Below are positions 23,380 to 36,500 of a DNA stretch of 64,000 nucleotides, in pieces; position 1 is the first letter of the stretch, and each line of letters begins with the position of its first letter. The translations under genes were made by a program, and so were the position numbers. Origin of the DNA: Pseudocercospora fijiensis CIRAD86 (lineage: Eukaryota; Ascomycota; Dothideomycetes; Mycosphaerellales; Mycosphaerellaceae); NCBI RefSeq assembly GCF_000340215.1, contig NW_006921532.1, positions 6,786,550 through 6,850,549 on the forward strand, read 5' to 3'. Under the pieces are notes generated by a model. It searched no databases, was not told the origin of the DNA, and was given only the letters and a program-made list of their open reading frames with translations.

Positions 23380-26300
23380 ATAAGCCAATTCTATAGGCGA
23401 GACTGCGATAAAGCCGGGACTCGTAAGTCGTAATAAGGCATACGCCGTAGATCTGTTACTTACGCAAATGACTATTTAATAAGTTAAAGCGTACGATTAG
23501 CGAGGTTTCTAGTAATAGCTAATAAGCGGTCGAGAAACTCCGTTAATACTAAATGTAGTGCTACTTAGACGTTTTAATAGCAACTATACAGTCGACGAGG
23601 TTTAGTTACTAAACGAATGCTTTATACTTGTAGCGATTAAGCGCTTTAGTAAGACCGTCGGCCTTCTGTTAATTAGTGCTAATCTAGTTAACTATAATCT
23701 TGCTCTCTTAAATCTTCTCGCGAATAAAATAGAAGCGTATATCGATATACCGCGTACGGCTATTAATGCTAGCAGTGCGCTTAGTAATGTTAATAGTAGG
23801 AATATTGTCTTCGTAGATAGTAATAGGGAATACTACTTTATCCTTAAAGCTATCGAGCTCGGTAATAAGATTGCCGAGTGCTATGCCCTCCTTAGATACT
23901 AGAGATAGTTAGACATATTCGGCTTCTATTAAAGAGAGTGTAACAAGTAGTTGTCTACCGCTCTTCTAGGTAATAAGACTATTACTAAGAGTAAAGCAAT
24001 ACCCCCCTATAGAGCGACGTATATCTAAGTCGTCGGCCTATACTACGTTAGCGTAGCTATAAAGATCAAATAGTGCGGTACTATCAAACATAAGGCTACG
24101 GTTATAGTAACCGATAAGGTACTTTAGAATACGGAACACTATAGTATAGTGTTCTATCGTAGGGTTAGAGAGGTACCGCGATCTAATGCCTGTTTTATAC
24201 GTGCATTCTACGCGAGTAATTATAACTAGCTAGAGCACTTTACCTACTAGTACCTAATATCTCTCTTTTAGTGCTTTCTTAGCTATATAGGAGTCTGGAG
24301 CTTTACGAAGCTTATTCCGAGAGTCTATAGGTAAAGCCGGTGCCTTAAATATACTAGGGAGTAGGTTGTATTTCTATGCTAGCTTATTTAAATATCTATC
24401 TTAGACAACGTAGATAGTCTTCTTCGCTCTATCGCGGATAACTCGCATTCCGAGGAAGTAATAAAGATTACTAAGTTCTCGAAGAGCCTACTTGTCTTTA
24501 AAGAGCGTAGCGATAGCTTCGAGTGCTTAGAGGCTATATACGATAATAAGCATATCGTTAACGTAGATGCAAATAAGTAATCTAGAAGCGTGTTTGAACA
24601 CATATATATCGCTCGGAATAGGAGTAAACTTAAGCTAAATAAGGAACTTCTTTAATTCTTCGTACTATAGCAGAGGTAACTATTTAAGTCTATATAGAGT
24701 ACGGAGCAATAGGCAAACCTGCGGGTTATTCTTGTCTTCGAAGCCGTATAGCATCTCTACGTAGATTTTGCGGCTATTGATTAGAGCGTTAAGGAAGGCA
24801 GTAATAATATCGTATTATTTGCACTCTAGGTCGTAGTATACAATTATACTAAATAGTACTCTAAGTGTCGATAATTTAACTACTAGTAAGTATATCTCGT
24901 CGTAGTCGATACCTTAAATCTAAGTAAAGCCGCGGACTACCTACCGGGCTTTAAAGCGACAGATGCGGCTATTAGCGTCTAGCTTGATTGTAAATACCTA
25001 GCGTCCTTTTAGTACATTAGTGCTAGGTAGAAGGTTACCCTTGTTAATTGTAAACTAGGTATTGTTTCCGTTAACGGCGTTAAGTGTATTCTTCTTAGCT
25101 TGTATTGCCTCCTACTATTGTAGCTATTTAGGTATAGATCTAGCCTCCTTAGCGCTCTTTAGTATACGGATATCGTAAGCTAATGTGTCCGGATCCTTAA
25201 CTACGGCTACGAAGGCAGTAATAGTTGCGTATAGCAGATCCTTAAGCTGCTTTCGCTCGTAATTAGTAAGCGAGTAATATAGCGCTCGTCGTTGTCGGCG
25301 ATTAAGATCGAAGTCGAGATGTTTAGTCTTATAATATCCTATCTATTTATCGCGAGGCTTTCTATAAGCTCTACGAGGAGGTTGTTGCCTTATAGGCTCT
25401 ATGCTATATAGCTCTTGCTTTGTCCGCCGCGGTGCGCGTAGGCGTTGATTTAGGTCTTATTATTATAGCGGCGGTGTCGGCGGTGCCTGCTATTAAGGCT
25501 GCGGTAGCGGTAGTAAAGACGGCGGAGAGGATGCGCCTAATCGCTCGAAATACGGCGGAGATAATAGAACTAATGCTGCTAATAGCTTAAAACGAGGTAG
25601 TAAGATCGGACTATCGTTAAATCGTATTCGGCGTAGACGTGCGATGCCTAGCGGAAGCGTTAGAGTTACTAAAGCTACAGGTGTTGCTTAAGCCTATTAT
25701 TATAGCTATAACGGTCGTCTTAGCTAAGATTCTCGTAACTATAATAGAGAGCTTAAGGCTTCGTTTAATAAGGTGTCGAGGCCCGCTAGATAGCCTAGTA
25801 GCGTAAAGGTCTCTTTATCTTCCTTAGGTATTAGTGTTAGTAACCGCTATAATAGTAGCTGTGTCTCTAGCAATAGATTAGTAAGTTTACCGTATTCGCT
25901 TACGTCTAACACTTCCTATAGCAGCTTAGATGCGGTTTCTTCCTTATTAGCTTTAATATATAGCTCGGGCTCTATAAACTCTGCTTAGTTTAGCAGTATA
26001 AAGGGCATCTGCCGCTACTTGCCTAACTGCTTCGAAGATGTTAAGGATATTAAAGTTGTAGCCTTTAAGGCTTAGCGTTGTGCTATCGAGCGACGACGTA
26101 GTTGCTATTGATTTATTTCATCTAGAAGGTTATTATTAGCAGCTTTGTCTTCTATAGCGCTTTCTATAGTGCCTTTAGTATCGCCTCCTATAACACCGCT
26201 TTCCGTTGCACCCCTAGTAGTTATACCCCTAGACTCTATAGGTGCCTCTATAGGTGCTATTATTATAGTAATTAGATTTGGTATATACGGAAAGATGTCT

Positions 26301-28972
26301 TTAAAGTTGAGTATGTGTTCCTTATCGTATTAAGTGTCGTTAGGCTTACTGTCTATCGGTATTGAAATTAGGCTATCTTCTTTAATAAACTGTACATCCT
26401 TAGAGCGTAGAACCTTAACAGTCTTCTATACTTTAATATAGACTCTAAAGGTTGTTAGGCCTTTATACCTAACAAGTTGACTATTAATACCTCTAGAGTC
26501 AAACTTCGCTCTACGAGCAATACTATAGTCTAGTATAACGTACCTGCAGCCTATCGCTCTAAGGTAGCTATAGTCCGGTATAGGATCTAGTACCCCTAGC
26601 TCTCTAGCAACTATTTCGTAAGGTAAAGTATTATTAAGAACCTAGCTTAGCGTAATGTTAAGGAGCTAGACTAAAGTCTATACGATTTCTAGCTATAGCG
26701 ACTTTAGCAAGTTAGCGTATATTATAATCTTGCGAGTCTTAGTATTTACGATGTAGTTGCTAACCTTAGCACGACCGTTTTGTTCTAACGAATGCGGTGC
26801 TATTATATAAAGACGGAAGCCTTTAGCGTTAGCAATATTAGTAAGCGCGTTGCCGCTATATTCGAGACCGCTATTAATAATATAGATTAGTATCTTAATT
26901 TGCGTCTAGCCGAAGATATACGCACGGTAGACTTTTATATGCTAAGCTATAGCATTCTTTCGCGCAGCTGTATATAGATGTCTGTATATAGAGGTAGCGT
27001 TAGTAAATAGCGTATAGTAGTACTCGCCTTTAAGTCCTCGATTAGAGACAGAAACAACGTCTATATACACTTTCGTATATATATATCGTAGTCGCTTCTT
27101 AATTAGCCTACTAAAGACTTTCTTAGTAAGAGCCTTGTAGTATGCTATATAGTCGTAGAATTCTTTCTTACTGCTAATAAGTTTAATTTAGCCTATCTTA
27201 ATAAGCTAATCGATTATACGAGGATAAAGATGTCTAAACTTGCGGTATATAATATCTCTTATTGCTCGAAGCTTAGTAGATGTCGTTAAAGAAGTAAGAG
27301 CGACTGCTTATTAATCAGGTAGAAACGTTAGTGCCGCCGGAGCATTAAATGCTATATGCGGCTACCGTAGTTGTCAATTGTTAGCTAGTTAACGGATAAT
27401 GCTAACTTCCGGCCGAGATAGGAGGTCGGATTTAGACATATTTATAGTACGTAGAGTATTAGCTACTCGCAGCAATAGAAGGCCGTTAACAGTATCGATA
27501 TATGCTACAGGCACCTACTTATTACCGCGGTATTCGAAGAACTAGCTCTTGTCGTTGCGATAGTAGCAACCCTTGTTTCTAAGCATCTTAGTAGATATAA
27601 GGTTTGTAGCGAGTCCTAGAACATATAATGTACCTATAAGTCGTATCTCTTTAACGCCGAAGTTATTAACTACATTAAGTGCTATTACGCCGTATAACTA
27701 GCCTATAAGACGACCCTTGCCTGTTTGAATGCCTAAAGAGCAGTTAATGCCCTTTACTATTCTTAAGGCGTCGTTTGTTATATACGTAGTTATGCCGGAG
27801 TCAACGATCTAATCTGCTTAGCTTTACGCATAGTAGAGATTAGCCCTAGTTTCTTAGTTTAAGACAATGTCTTAAGAGAGATTAAAATTAGGTAGGTTGA
27901 AGTTAGTAACTATTATAAAGGAGCGGTAACTAAAGGGAGACATTATTATTTACTATACTAAGGCATAGTAAGCCTATTGCTTACTATCGCTATCGTCGAT
28001 ATTGTCGGAGCGAGTATTGAAAGTTATATTAGCATTGCCTCTCTAGCCGCTAGCTTTCTACTAATTATTATTAGAGTTTGACTTATCGTCCTTCTTCTTA
28101 CTACCGCGACATTCTTTAGTAGTATAGTTAGTAGACTTTAGGTAATTTGCGCATTTCTTGCTAGGCTTGTTCTTATCGTTGTCTTTGTTGCGACGATTAG
28201 TTTAGTTAACGTTAGCTTTAGCGAAGTTAGCTGCATATATAGCTTTATTGTCCTTTGCTATATTCTTGTCTATTACGTCGGAAATGAGGCTATTAAGAGT
28301 AAGTGTCGCTAATCGGGTCTTATCTCTTAGAAGATCGCGCTTAGCTATAGTGAACTAAGTAAGGTCCGGTATAGCACCGAGGTAGATAAGGAACTAATAG
28401 ATGCCTTGCTTCTCGGAGATCTTAAGGTCGCCTTTAGACAACTATTAAGTCTTTAACCTGTATTTATTGCAGAAGGTTTCTAACTTCTTACCGTTACCGT
28501 TATACTATAGACCCTACTATTTAACGTATCTAGCATACTTAGTTGCTAGGCTACTAGGCTCGTAGTCTAACTTAAGTCGGTCCTATACTTCTTTGCCGCT
28601 CTTAAGACCTACTAATATTAATTGTATATAGGAAACACAGTTAGTATATAAGAAGGTACGGGCTTAGGAGGATTTCGCGTCGAATTCGTCTTCTCGGGCT
28701 TCGAATGCACTTAGTAACTCGTTGCTTTCTCGTATAGGCGCGGTGCGGGTACCGTCGACGTACTTAAACAGACTAATACCGCAGAGTGCGTATTCGGCCC
28801 TATTTGCGAAGGTTTTATAGTTAACCTTGCCTTTAAGCTTAAAGCCTAAGTTTAGTAAGGAACTGTTATACGAATATAGAGATTGTAATACTATATTAAT
28901 AACTAGTTTCTTCTCTTCTACTAGAAATTCTCCTAGAACCTACGAGAAAGAGGCGCTGTCTATCGTAGACAT
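23380..28972 (-). pseudogene. Copia-3 gag-pol relic
   Basis: Gag starts at an ATG at 28972 (MSTIDSASFSQVLGEFLVEE). It carries a zinc knuckle near 28150 (KKCANYLKSTNYTTKECRG) in which the second Cys and the His are Tyr, as RIP would cause. Protease-like and integrase segments follow (LRNKGCYYRNDKSQFFEYRG near 27570). Reverse transcriptase spans 25.0-24.3 kb with LICIYVNDMLIIVYSLQALE near 24540-24575, YVND in place of YVDD. RNase H follows (IYEDNIPTINI near 23480). Stops at Gln/Trp codons occur throughout. Confidence 0.87.
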
Positions 28973-29128
28973 AAGATCGCTATCGTAAGCAGGTCTAGAG
29001 CGGAAGGAGTAAACGGCGTATATAGCGAGTCGATTTCGACGGCGACTGTATCGGCGGTGTTAATTGCAAGGGCTGTATATTACCGTAAGTGTATTATTAA
29101 ATGATAATCGGAGGTATTTAGAAGCCCT

Positions 29129-29143
29129 AGGGGCTTATAACTA
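29129..29143 (-). other. Copia-3 primer-binding site
   Basis: On the minus strand TAGTTATAAGCCCCT follows the 5' LTR, the same tract found in Copia-1 and Copia-2. Confidence 0.6.
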
Positions 29144-29275
29144 CTAAATGTAAGAACACTAGTAGATTAGATATCTACGAAGGGTTCTACGGAAGAGAGA
29201 GATCGGCTGTGCTAAGAACGCTCGGGCACGTAATCGTAGCCTAAGGCTATAGGACCTAGCCTAGATATATTAAGT
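29143..29275 (-). repeat. Copia-3 5' LTR
   Basis: 133 bp, partner of 23115-23247. Confidence 0.92.
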
Positions 29276-29280
29276 TCTTT

Positions 29281-32200
29281 AAAGCCGTATAGCTGTTTAA
29301 CGTAGATCTTATACTTGTTACTAATAAGTGCGTTAAGGAAGGCAGTTAGAATATCGTACTGCTTAGCTTCTAAGTTATAGTGTACAATTAGGCCAAACAA
29401 GGCTCGAAGTGTATACGGCTTAGTAACGGCCGTATAGGTCTCGTTATAATCCTGTCCTTTAACCTATATAAAGCTACGGACGACCTAACGAGCCTTAAAC
29501 CGGCTTATATTGCTATTAGCGTCTCGCTTGATAGTAAAGACCTATCGGCTACGGACAACCTTCTTGCCTTCTAGTACCTCTAACCGAGATATATAAACCT
29601 ATATATAGTTGTCGATTAGTAACTTATATTTAGCCTTATAGGCCTCCTTCTATTATAGCTAGTATTGCGACTCCTTAGCGGCCTTAAAGCTCTTCGGAAT
29701 TGGAATAGCTTCCTTAGGCTTATTAGACTATTTAGCAATATAATAGGAAGCTATAAAGCCCTTAATATAGGCTATCGGTATATTAGCTATTATACGTCGA
29801 GTCGACCGCTTAATACTATAATCGGCTAGATAACTATATAGCAGTTTACGAGCGCTCTTATTGCTTCGTATCTTGCGTATAGAACGACTACTAACGTTGT
29901 CTAGTCGCTCAAATTTAGGTAGCTAGCTAGGCTCGCCCTTCTTAGCGTTTAGATTATATGCTAGCTCTTCCTCGGCTAACTAAAAGCTATCTTTATTACT
30001 TAAAGGCGGTTAAATAGCTAGTAGGTTATCGTCGAGTGGCAACGGACTAGCGACCTTATTAGTTACCTCCTATGTAGGTCCTTATGTAGGCTGTTCTTCC
30101 TATTAAGCTAGAAGCCGCTAGACTATACTAGTAGCCTCGGTAGGTAACGGAGCCTCGTTGCTTATAGAATTGAATAAAGCCGGCATAATAGACTTAAGGG
30201 TAACAAACTCGTTCTTAGACAAGTCGTTAGTGTTAGTATATAGCTTTATACTATCTAGAAGTAGGAGGTTAAGGTCACCCCCTAACTTAATAAACTAGAC
30301 GTCCTTAGAAGCGATAACCTTATACTAATTAGGTAGGTAAATTATGTGTTTTCCGGAGTCTATAGAGCCCTTAGCATAGCTAACTAGCTTGCTAACTAGG
30401 CCTCTGCTATCTATCTTCTTTCTACGAGCAATACTATAATCGTAGGCAATTAACGTATAGCTATACGCTCGAAGGTGCTAAAGACGCGGCTATATTCGTA
30501 ACTAATTAAGCTCCTTAGCGACAATAGTATATAGGCTTCCTCCGTTAGCGGTTAGCGTAATATTAAGGACCTATATAGCGGAGGCAATAGTATATAGCTA
30601 TAGGAACTTAGGAAGGTTGGCCTATAGTATTATCTTTCTCGCAGTTGTATATACGATGTAATTGCTAACCTTAGTAAGGCTATTCTAAGTAGAAGAATAA
30701 GGAGCTGTAACCTGTAGTATAATGCCCTAATTACGAGCCTAGCTTAACAGCTGATTTCCGCCGTATTTACCCCCTCTATCGAGGCGGTAGATTAGGATCG
30801 AATAGCTAGTTTATATACGGACGTATATACGATGTTCCTTAATAGCTACTACAGCCCCTAACTTAAGTAAGCTAGTATACTCGTAACGATAGCCTAACTT
30901 AGCGCATATAAACAGCGTAAAGTAGCGTTCCTATAACAGACTAGGGTTAGTAATAGTAACTATATCTATACAGACAATGTAATAGATCGTAGATAGTCGT
31001 ACGCGTAGTAGCCGATTGTATTCCTTGTATAATATAGCTATACGATAGGCAATGCAGTTGCGGAAGTCCTTCTTAGCACTAGTAATAACAATCTAACTCT
31101 TAGATTCTATTCTTAGCAGCTTGCGGTAATGAATATAGCTATATCGCAGATGCTATTTATCTATAGTGCCTATAGGTACCCCCTTCTTTAACAAAAGGGC
31201 AACTACTTTACTATCTAGACTAGAGGTTAGTATATACAGATAGGGGAGACCATTCTTTCGGTATATCTAAGCAATAGTAACCTCCGAGCCGTTAACAATA
31301 GTAAATAGTACGCGCTTGTCGTTCTAATAGAAACAGCCCTTATCGGTAAGCTTCTTAGTAGACAGGAGGTTAGCTACTAGACCTAGTATATATAGTGTAT
31401 TAGACAACTTTATACTGCTTACACTACGCTTATTAACTACTTTAGTCTAAGCTATTCCGACTATCGTAGCGTGCTTCGTATTGCTACTAAACCGGACAGG
31501 AATATAATAGCCTTTATATTTAATAAGTAATAAAGGGTTATTAACTATATATATGCTAGTACCTAAGTCGACAACCTAATTAGTAGTCCGAGTGTTAGTA
31601 GTAAGAGCTATAGACACCTAGTCGCTAATAGTAACTATAGTGTTTGCAGTAAAGGCGTAATTGTCGCTTAGGCCTAATAACACCCCCGGGGTAGCATTAG
31701 CCGTATACAGCCCCTAAGTACTATTCTAACTAGATAGCGGCTACTACTAAGCAGTTAACGCCTATTGTTGCTTCTTCTTAGCCTTCTGCTTCTCGCGACG
31801 AAGACGGTCTTCTTCCTTTAGGTAAGGGTATTTAGTATAGCACCGATCGGATAGGTAAGCGCCTTAGCAGTATAAGCACTTCTCGCGATTCTAACTATTC
31901 TAGCTGTTTCTACTACGACTACGACTATTGTTGCTATTTCCGCGGCTACTACGACCGCTACGGTTCGAGTTACCTCGACCGCTATTATTGTTACTATTGC
32001 TACTTTACTATTATAGTTAGCGCTAAAGACTAAAGAAGCTATTATATTAGGCCTAGTTCAATTAAGCTATATTCTTATTAAGCAACGCGCTAATAATATT
32101 ATTAAGGGTATTGTTATTAATAGTGTATTCTAAGGCGCGTATCTACTCTCGGCGTATCTATATAAAAGCCTTATAGAATAGAGAGATCTATATAATAAAT

Positions 32201-32700
32201 ATATAGACAGCCTAATACTAGCTAATAGCTAATTTAGTATCCTTTAAGGTACTAAGCTTCTTCTTATACTTATTATAGAACTTCTTAATGTCCTTGCTAT
32301 TATACCGAAGGGTAATATATTCCTAGTAGAGTATGAATTTAGTAGACCTACCTTTACTAGTATATTTCTTCTTAAGGAAGTCCTATACTTCCTAGGATAT
32401 AGACAGACTAAGCAGTAATTGTTAAATGTTACTAATATAATTAGCAAAGATCTAGGTACGTACTGTTTGATCTTTAGAGTCCTATTTATCTTAGCGGTCT
32501 TTAAACTCCTTAGAAGACTTACTAGAGGCCTTAGAAAGGGGTCGCTAGCGGGTACCTTGTATATAGCGCTAGACCGACATACCTTTAAGAGCGCCTTTAG
32601 CGGCGTACGACTATAATAGGTAATTCTCTTTATTCTTTAGCTTAGGAATGTTGCTTATATAAGCGCTAGAGGTTATAGGGGGAGCTATTGCGGACAGCGA
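29281..32700 (-). pseudogene. Copia-2 gag, protease, integrase and RT (5' part) relic
   Basis: Minus-strand reading gives gag, with a Ser/Asn/Gly/Arg tail near 31900-31990 matching that of Copia-1, then protease near 31550-31600. Integrase lies at about 30.3-31.4 kb and the N-terminal part of reverse transcriptase at 29.3-29.6 kb, stopping at the Copia-3 insertion. The gag-protease join carries the CCCCCGGGG palindrome at about 31680-31705, as in Copia-1. Confidence 0.85.
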
Positions 32701-32970
32701 CGGCGATAGTATAGATAGAGACTATAGACTTATCTCGAGGGGTAGCCGATAGGCGCGCCTATATTCTAGTATAGCGGATAGCTAATACTAATATAGCGGA
32801 CAGCTAATACTAATAGTAACCGACTCGAGTCGGACTAGTACCTACTAGAACACTCGAGGGCGGCGGCGGCGGCGACGATATTAGTATCGGCGCAATTTTT
32901 AGTAATAAGCGCTATCTACGTAGTAGTCGGATTAACTATTAGAAAACGTATAGAATGCGTTAGAAACGTA

Positions 32971-32985
32971 GGGGGCTTATAACTA
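32971..32985 (-). other. Copia-2 primer-binding site
   Basis: On the minus strand TAGTTATAAGCCCCC follows the 5' LTR, identical to the Copia-1 tract. Confidence 0.6.
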
Positions 32986-33072
32986 CTTAATGTAACTAAT
33001 ATATTAGAAGAAGGACTAATCTATATAGAAGTCCGAAGATAGAGTGTAGTAGTTGCAGCCTTAGGTATTAGG
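32985..33072 (-). repeat. Copia-2 5' LTR, inner 88 bp
   Basis: The remaining 39 bp are at 47128-47166. Gypsy-A inserted within the LTR and duplicated TTAGG. Confidence 0.92.
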
Positions 33073-33418
33073 TATTACGGATCTAATTAGTTAGAGTCCT
33101 TATATAATCTTAGAGCGACGCTAAGACTAGTAGGCTAAGCTGTCGCTCTATCTTACTAGGAGCGATAGGAGCGGTCGAGAGCGATAGCGTCGCTTACGTC
33201 GCTTACGACTATAGACAAGATATCTCCTTTGTATTTAGGAACGCCGGAATGCCCTTATAGCTCGAGGCGTTCAACTTATGTTACCTACTTACTAATTAGA
33301 ATTACCTTTATACTAATTATTCTGTCTCTGCCTCCCGCTTGTATTAGCCTCTCTAAAGAAGCCTCGGCTTACACGTAATAAGAAGTTACCTAACGATCTG
33401 TCGCGAGTAACTGTAACA
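33073..33418 (+). repeat. Gypsy-A 5' LTR
   Basis: 346 bp. It pairs with 46777-47122. Confidence 0.94.
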
Positions 33419-33539
33419 CTTTGAACGCCCTTAGGATAAGTGCCTTATTATAAGTCGGAAGGGGAACTCCCGCCCTAGCGAGATAGGCAGTACTCGACGT
33501 ACTACCTCTAGTGTTAGTAATGCACTAGGAACCTATACT

Positions 33540-36500
33540 AGAAACGATTCTCTTAAGATCGGAAAGCTAGACTTTTATTACGGCGACCGAGACAAGTTCG
33601 ATACCTAGGTTAGCTAGATAGATATGTATTTTATATTTAACTAGGTTTAAGACAACTTAAAGCTAGTCTTCGTAACAACGTTTATACGAGGTAGGGCTTA
33701 GTATTAGGTTAAACTATTTCTTAGGACCTATCTAGATAGCAACGGGACCGACAATTCGGATAGAATCTTCGCAAGCTACGAAAATCTTAAGCGTACGATA
33801 AAGAAGGTCTTTAGATCTTCTAACGAGGTTGCTACCGCAGTTAGGGTTATCTAATACTTAACTTAGAAGGGGTTATATACCGATTACGCCGCTAAATTTT
33901 AGGAATACGCCTAACTTACGGATTAGGACGACGAAGCTTTTATAACATTATATCGGCGAGGTCTTAAGGATAACGTTAAAGACGAGCTTATACGCGACGG
34001 TAGAAAAATGGATAATATAGGAACATTAGTTAAGGTTACGATCGATCTCGACGATAGGCTCTACGAACGAGCTTTAGAACAACGTTACGATTCTAAGACT
34101 TCTAGAAAGGCTAGTTATACTCCTAGATACGATAATAGACGAAACTATAGTACCTACGATAAACCAAAGGGGAATAACTACTACGGTACGCAACTAATAG
34201 AGCTAGACGCTACCTAGAAGGGTCGAGTAATTAAAGGAAGAAAAGGCAAGAGTTCGCCTAAGAAAGTAGGAAGATTGACTTACTATACGTATAGTAAGGA
34301 AGGCTATATAGCACGGAACTGCTACGGTAAGAATATAGTACGACGCGAACAGTTTAATATAATACAACGAAAGGACTCGGGTAGAGAAGGCTACCGAATA
34401 GTAGTAGAGCTATACTCTATTAATAACGCGCCGAGGACCTATATAGAGGTCGTAAAGAAAGAGCTACGACAAATCTATATAATAGCACGACGATAAGAAC
34501 CCGTATATAGAACCCTTTACTAGAGATTCTATTACGACGACTAATACTAAATTCATTATTCTACTAAAGTAGAAGCAGGATTCTTCCCTTAGATTAGGCG
34601 ACTCGTACGAGAAGATACGAAATCCTAGTTAGAAGAAGAAACGATTAATAAATCTTACTTAGATACCGACGATAAAGAAAACCGAGATCCGGAAGCTTTA
34701 TTCCCTCCTAGGGAGGAGTTAGGAGCTATCCTAGAAGTACCGGAGTCCCCTTAGTAAGAGGAGGAATAGTAAGAAGATTTAGAAGGAAGTCTAGATACCG
34801 AGGAAGAAACTACGAATAAAGAAAGTAAAGACGAATTCGGGATTAACGACGATACGATCCTTACGTTTATAATAGATATACCTATAGTAGCGCGAACAAT
34901 CGCCTTGTATCTAGTACGTAAATACGAGGAAATGTTTCTAAAGGTTAACGGACAACGGAAGGTCGATCCTATCTAATTTAATTATTTCTAGATAAGCTTA
35001 CGGGCAAAATTCTAGAATTACCCCCGGATACCTATAGACTATACATACTATAACTTTATTACGGAGCGAGTACCGATAGGAAGTATAATTACGCCCTACG
35101 GATACGTCCTACCCGACGAAAGGACGATTATTACTTAAGATATGCGTTAGACGGTCTAGCGATTAAATTAGCAATACCGAAAGGCTATAGTAGCGTAGGG
35201 ACGGGATATATACAACGATACCCTCGAGGAAAAATTATATACGGAAGAAGCACGAACGGTAGGACTACGGATCCGTAACTAGTTAGAACAACGTTAGGCT
35301 ACTAATTAGTCGGGAAACGGACTAACTCTCTAGATTAGAGCGTTCTAAGAGAGTTCCTTAATACCGAAAGCGCTTAAGCATTAATAGCAGTCTTCTATAC
35401 AAAAGTTATCGTTAACGGGCACCCGACGAGTGCATTAATAGATTCCGGAGCGAGCGGGAACTTTGCCTCCGAATTATTCGTTAAAAGCCGAGGGATCGCA
35501 ATCCGAAGTAGAAGAGAAGGAGCGTATAAACTTATAGTAGTAGATAGGTTACCGCTACCTAGTATAAAACGAGAAACGATACCGTTACTACTAGCTATCT
35601 AATAGTACTACGAGGAGATTGTCTTAGATGTTACTAACATAGCTAGTTATAATATTGTATTAGGTATACCTTAGTTAAGAAAGTATAACCTAGTCGTAGA
35701 CTAGAGAAGAGGAGTACTTATATTTAAGGAATGCGACTATATAATCGGCATTCAACCTATATAGCGGTAGCGTTCGTAGGCAGATAAGATTAATAAACGT
35801 AGGGCGACTCGTAAGACGTTTACGTCGATAGGAATTACGGAGAACCGTATTCAACCCGGATCGATACTACCGTTAGGTTAGGAGGGTTATAATAATAATT
35901 ACGGGAAGGATAGAAGTTATACGCTATCGAAGAATAAAACTAGAATCTCGGACCTAGATATTCCTAAAGAGTATAGTAAGTAGAAGCGACTCTTTAAAGA
36001 GGAGAGAGGCAAGGCAGCCTTACCTAAACACTAACTATAGGATTATAAGATACACTTATAGCCTAGGAAAGAGCCTCTATAGGGGCCCTTATACGCAATG
36101 TCTAAGAAAGAGCTTAAAACCCTAGACAAGTAGCTAAAAGAGAAATTAGAAAAAGGCTAGATATAGAAGTCGATATCCTCGGTAGCCTTACTAGTAATAT
36201 TCGTTCCGAAAGCCGGATTAGACGAAGGACGGCTAGTAGTCGATTTTAGACGACTTAACGACATCACAATTAAGAATCGGTACCTACTACCGAATATCGA
36301 AGAAATGCAAGACCGATTAACTAGATTAGACTAGTATACGAAGATTAACCTACGCGATACGTTTTACGTAATACGTATAGCAGCTAGATACGAATAGATA
36401 ATAGCATTCCGAACAAGATATAGGCTTTACGAATTCTTGGTTATGCCTATAGGACTTATAAATGCCCTAGCGTTATATTAAGACCTTATAAACGAAGTCC

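Larger units (their letters stand above)
23115..29275 (-). mobile_element. Copia-3, nested in the RT gene of Copia-2
   Basis: The TSD is TCTTT (23110-23114 and 29276-29280), and the LTRs are 133 bp at each end. In its own orientation the LTR begins ACTTAATATATC and ends CATTTAGT, again ACT...AGT. The element is 6161 bp and uninterrupted. LTR and pol sequence differ from Copia-1/2, so it is a separate family that shares the primer-binding site. Insertion cut the Copia-2 frame at the codons that in Copia-1 encode YGFKDRS. Confidence 0.93.

Noticed and set aside
32244..32616. Open frames of 65-67 codons on both strands, mirrored at 17001-17373
   Set aside because: They are wrong-frame shadows of the copia gag region, repeated because both copia copies carry it. 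The gag frame itself has stops at Gln/Trp codons.
21622..33072. Two separate minus-strand copia elements at 21.6-23.1 kb and 29.3-33.1 kb
   Set aside because: Their frames and target sequence join once Copia-3 is removed, with TSD TCTTT on both sides, so they are halves of one element.
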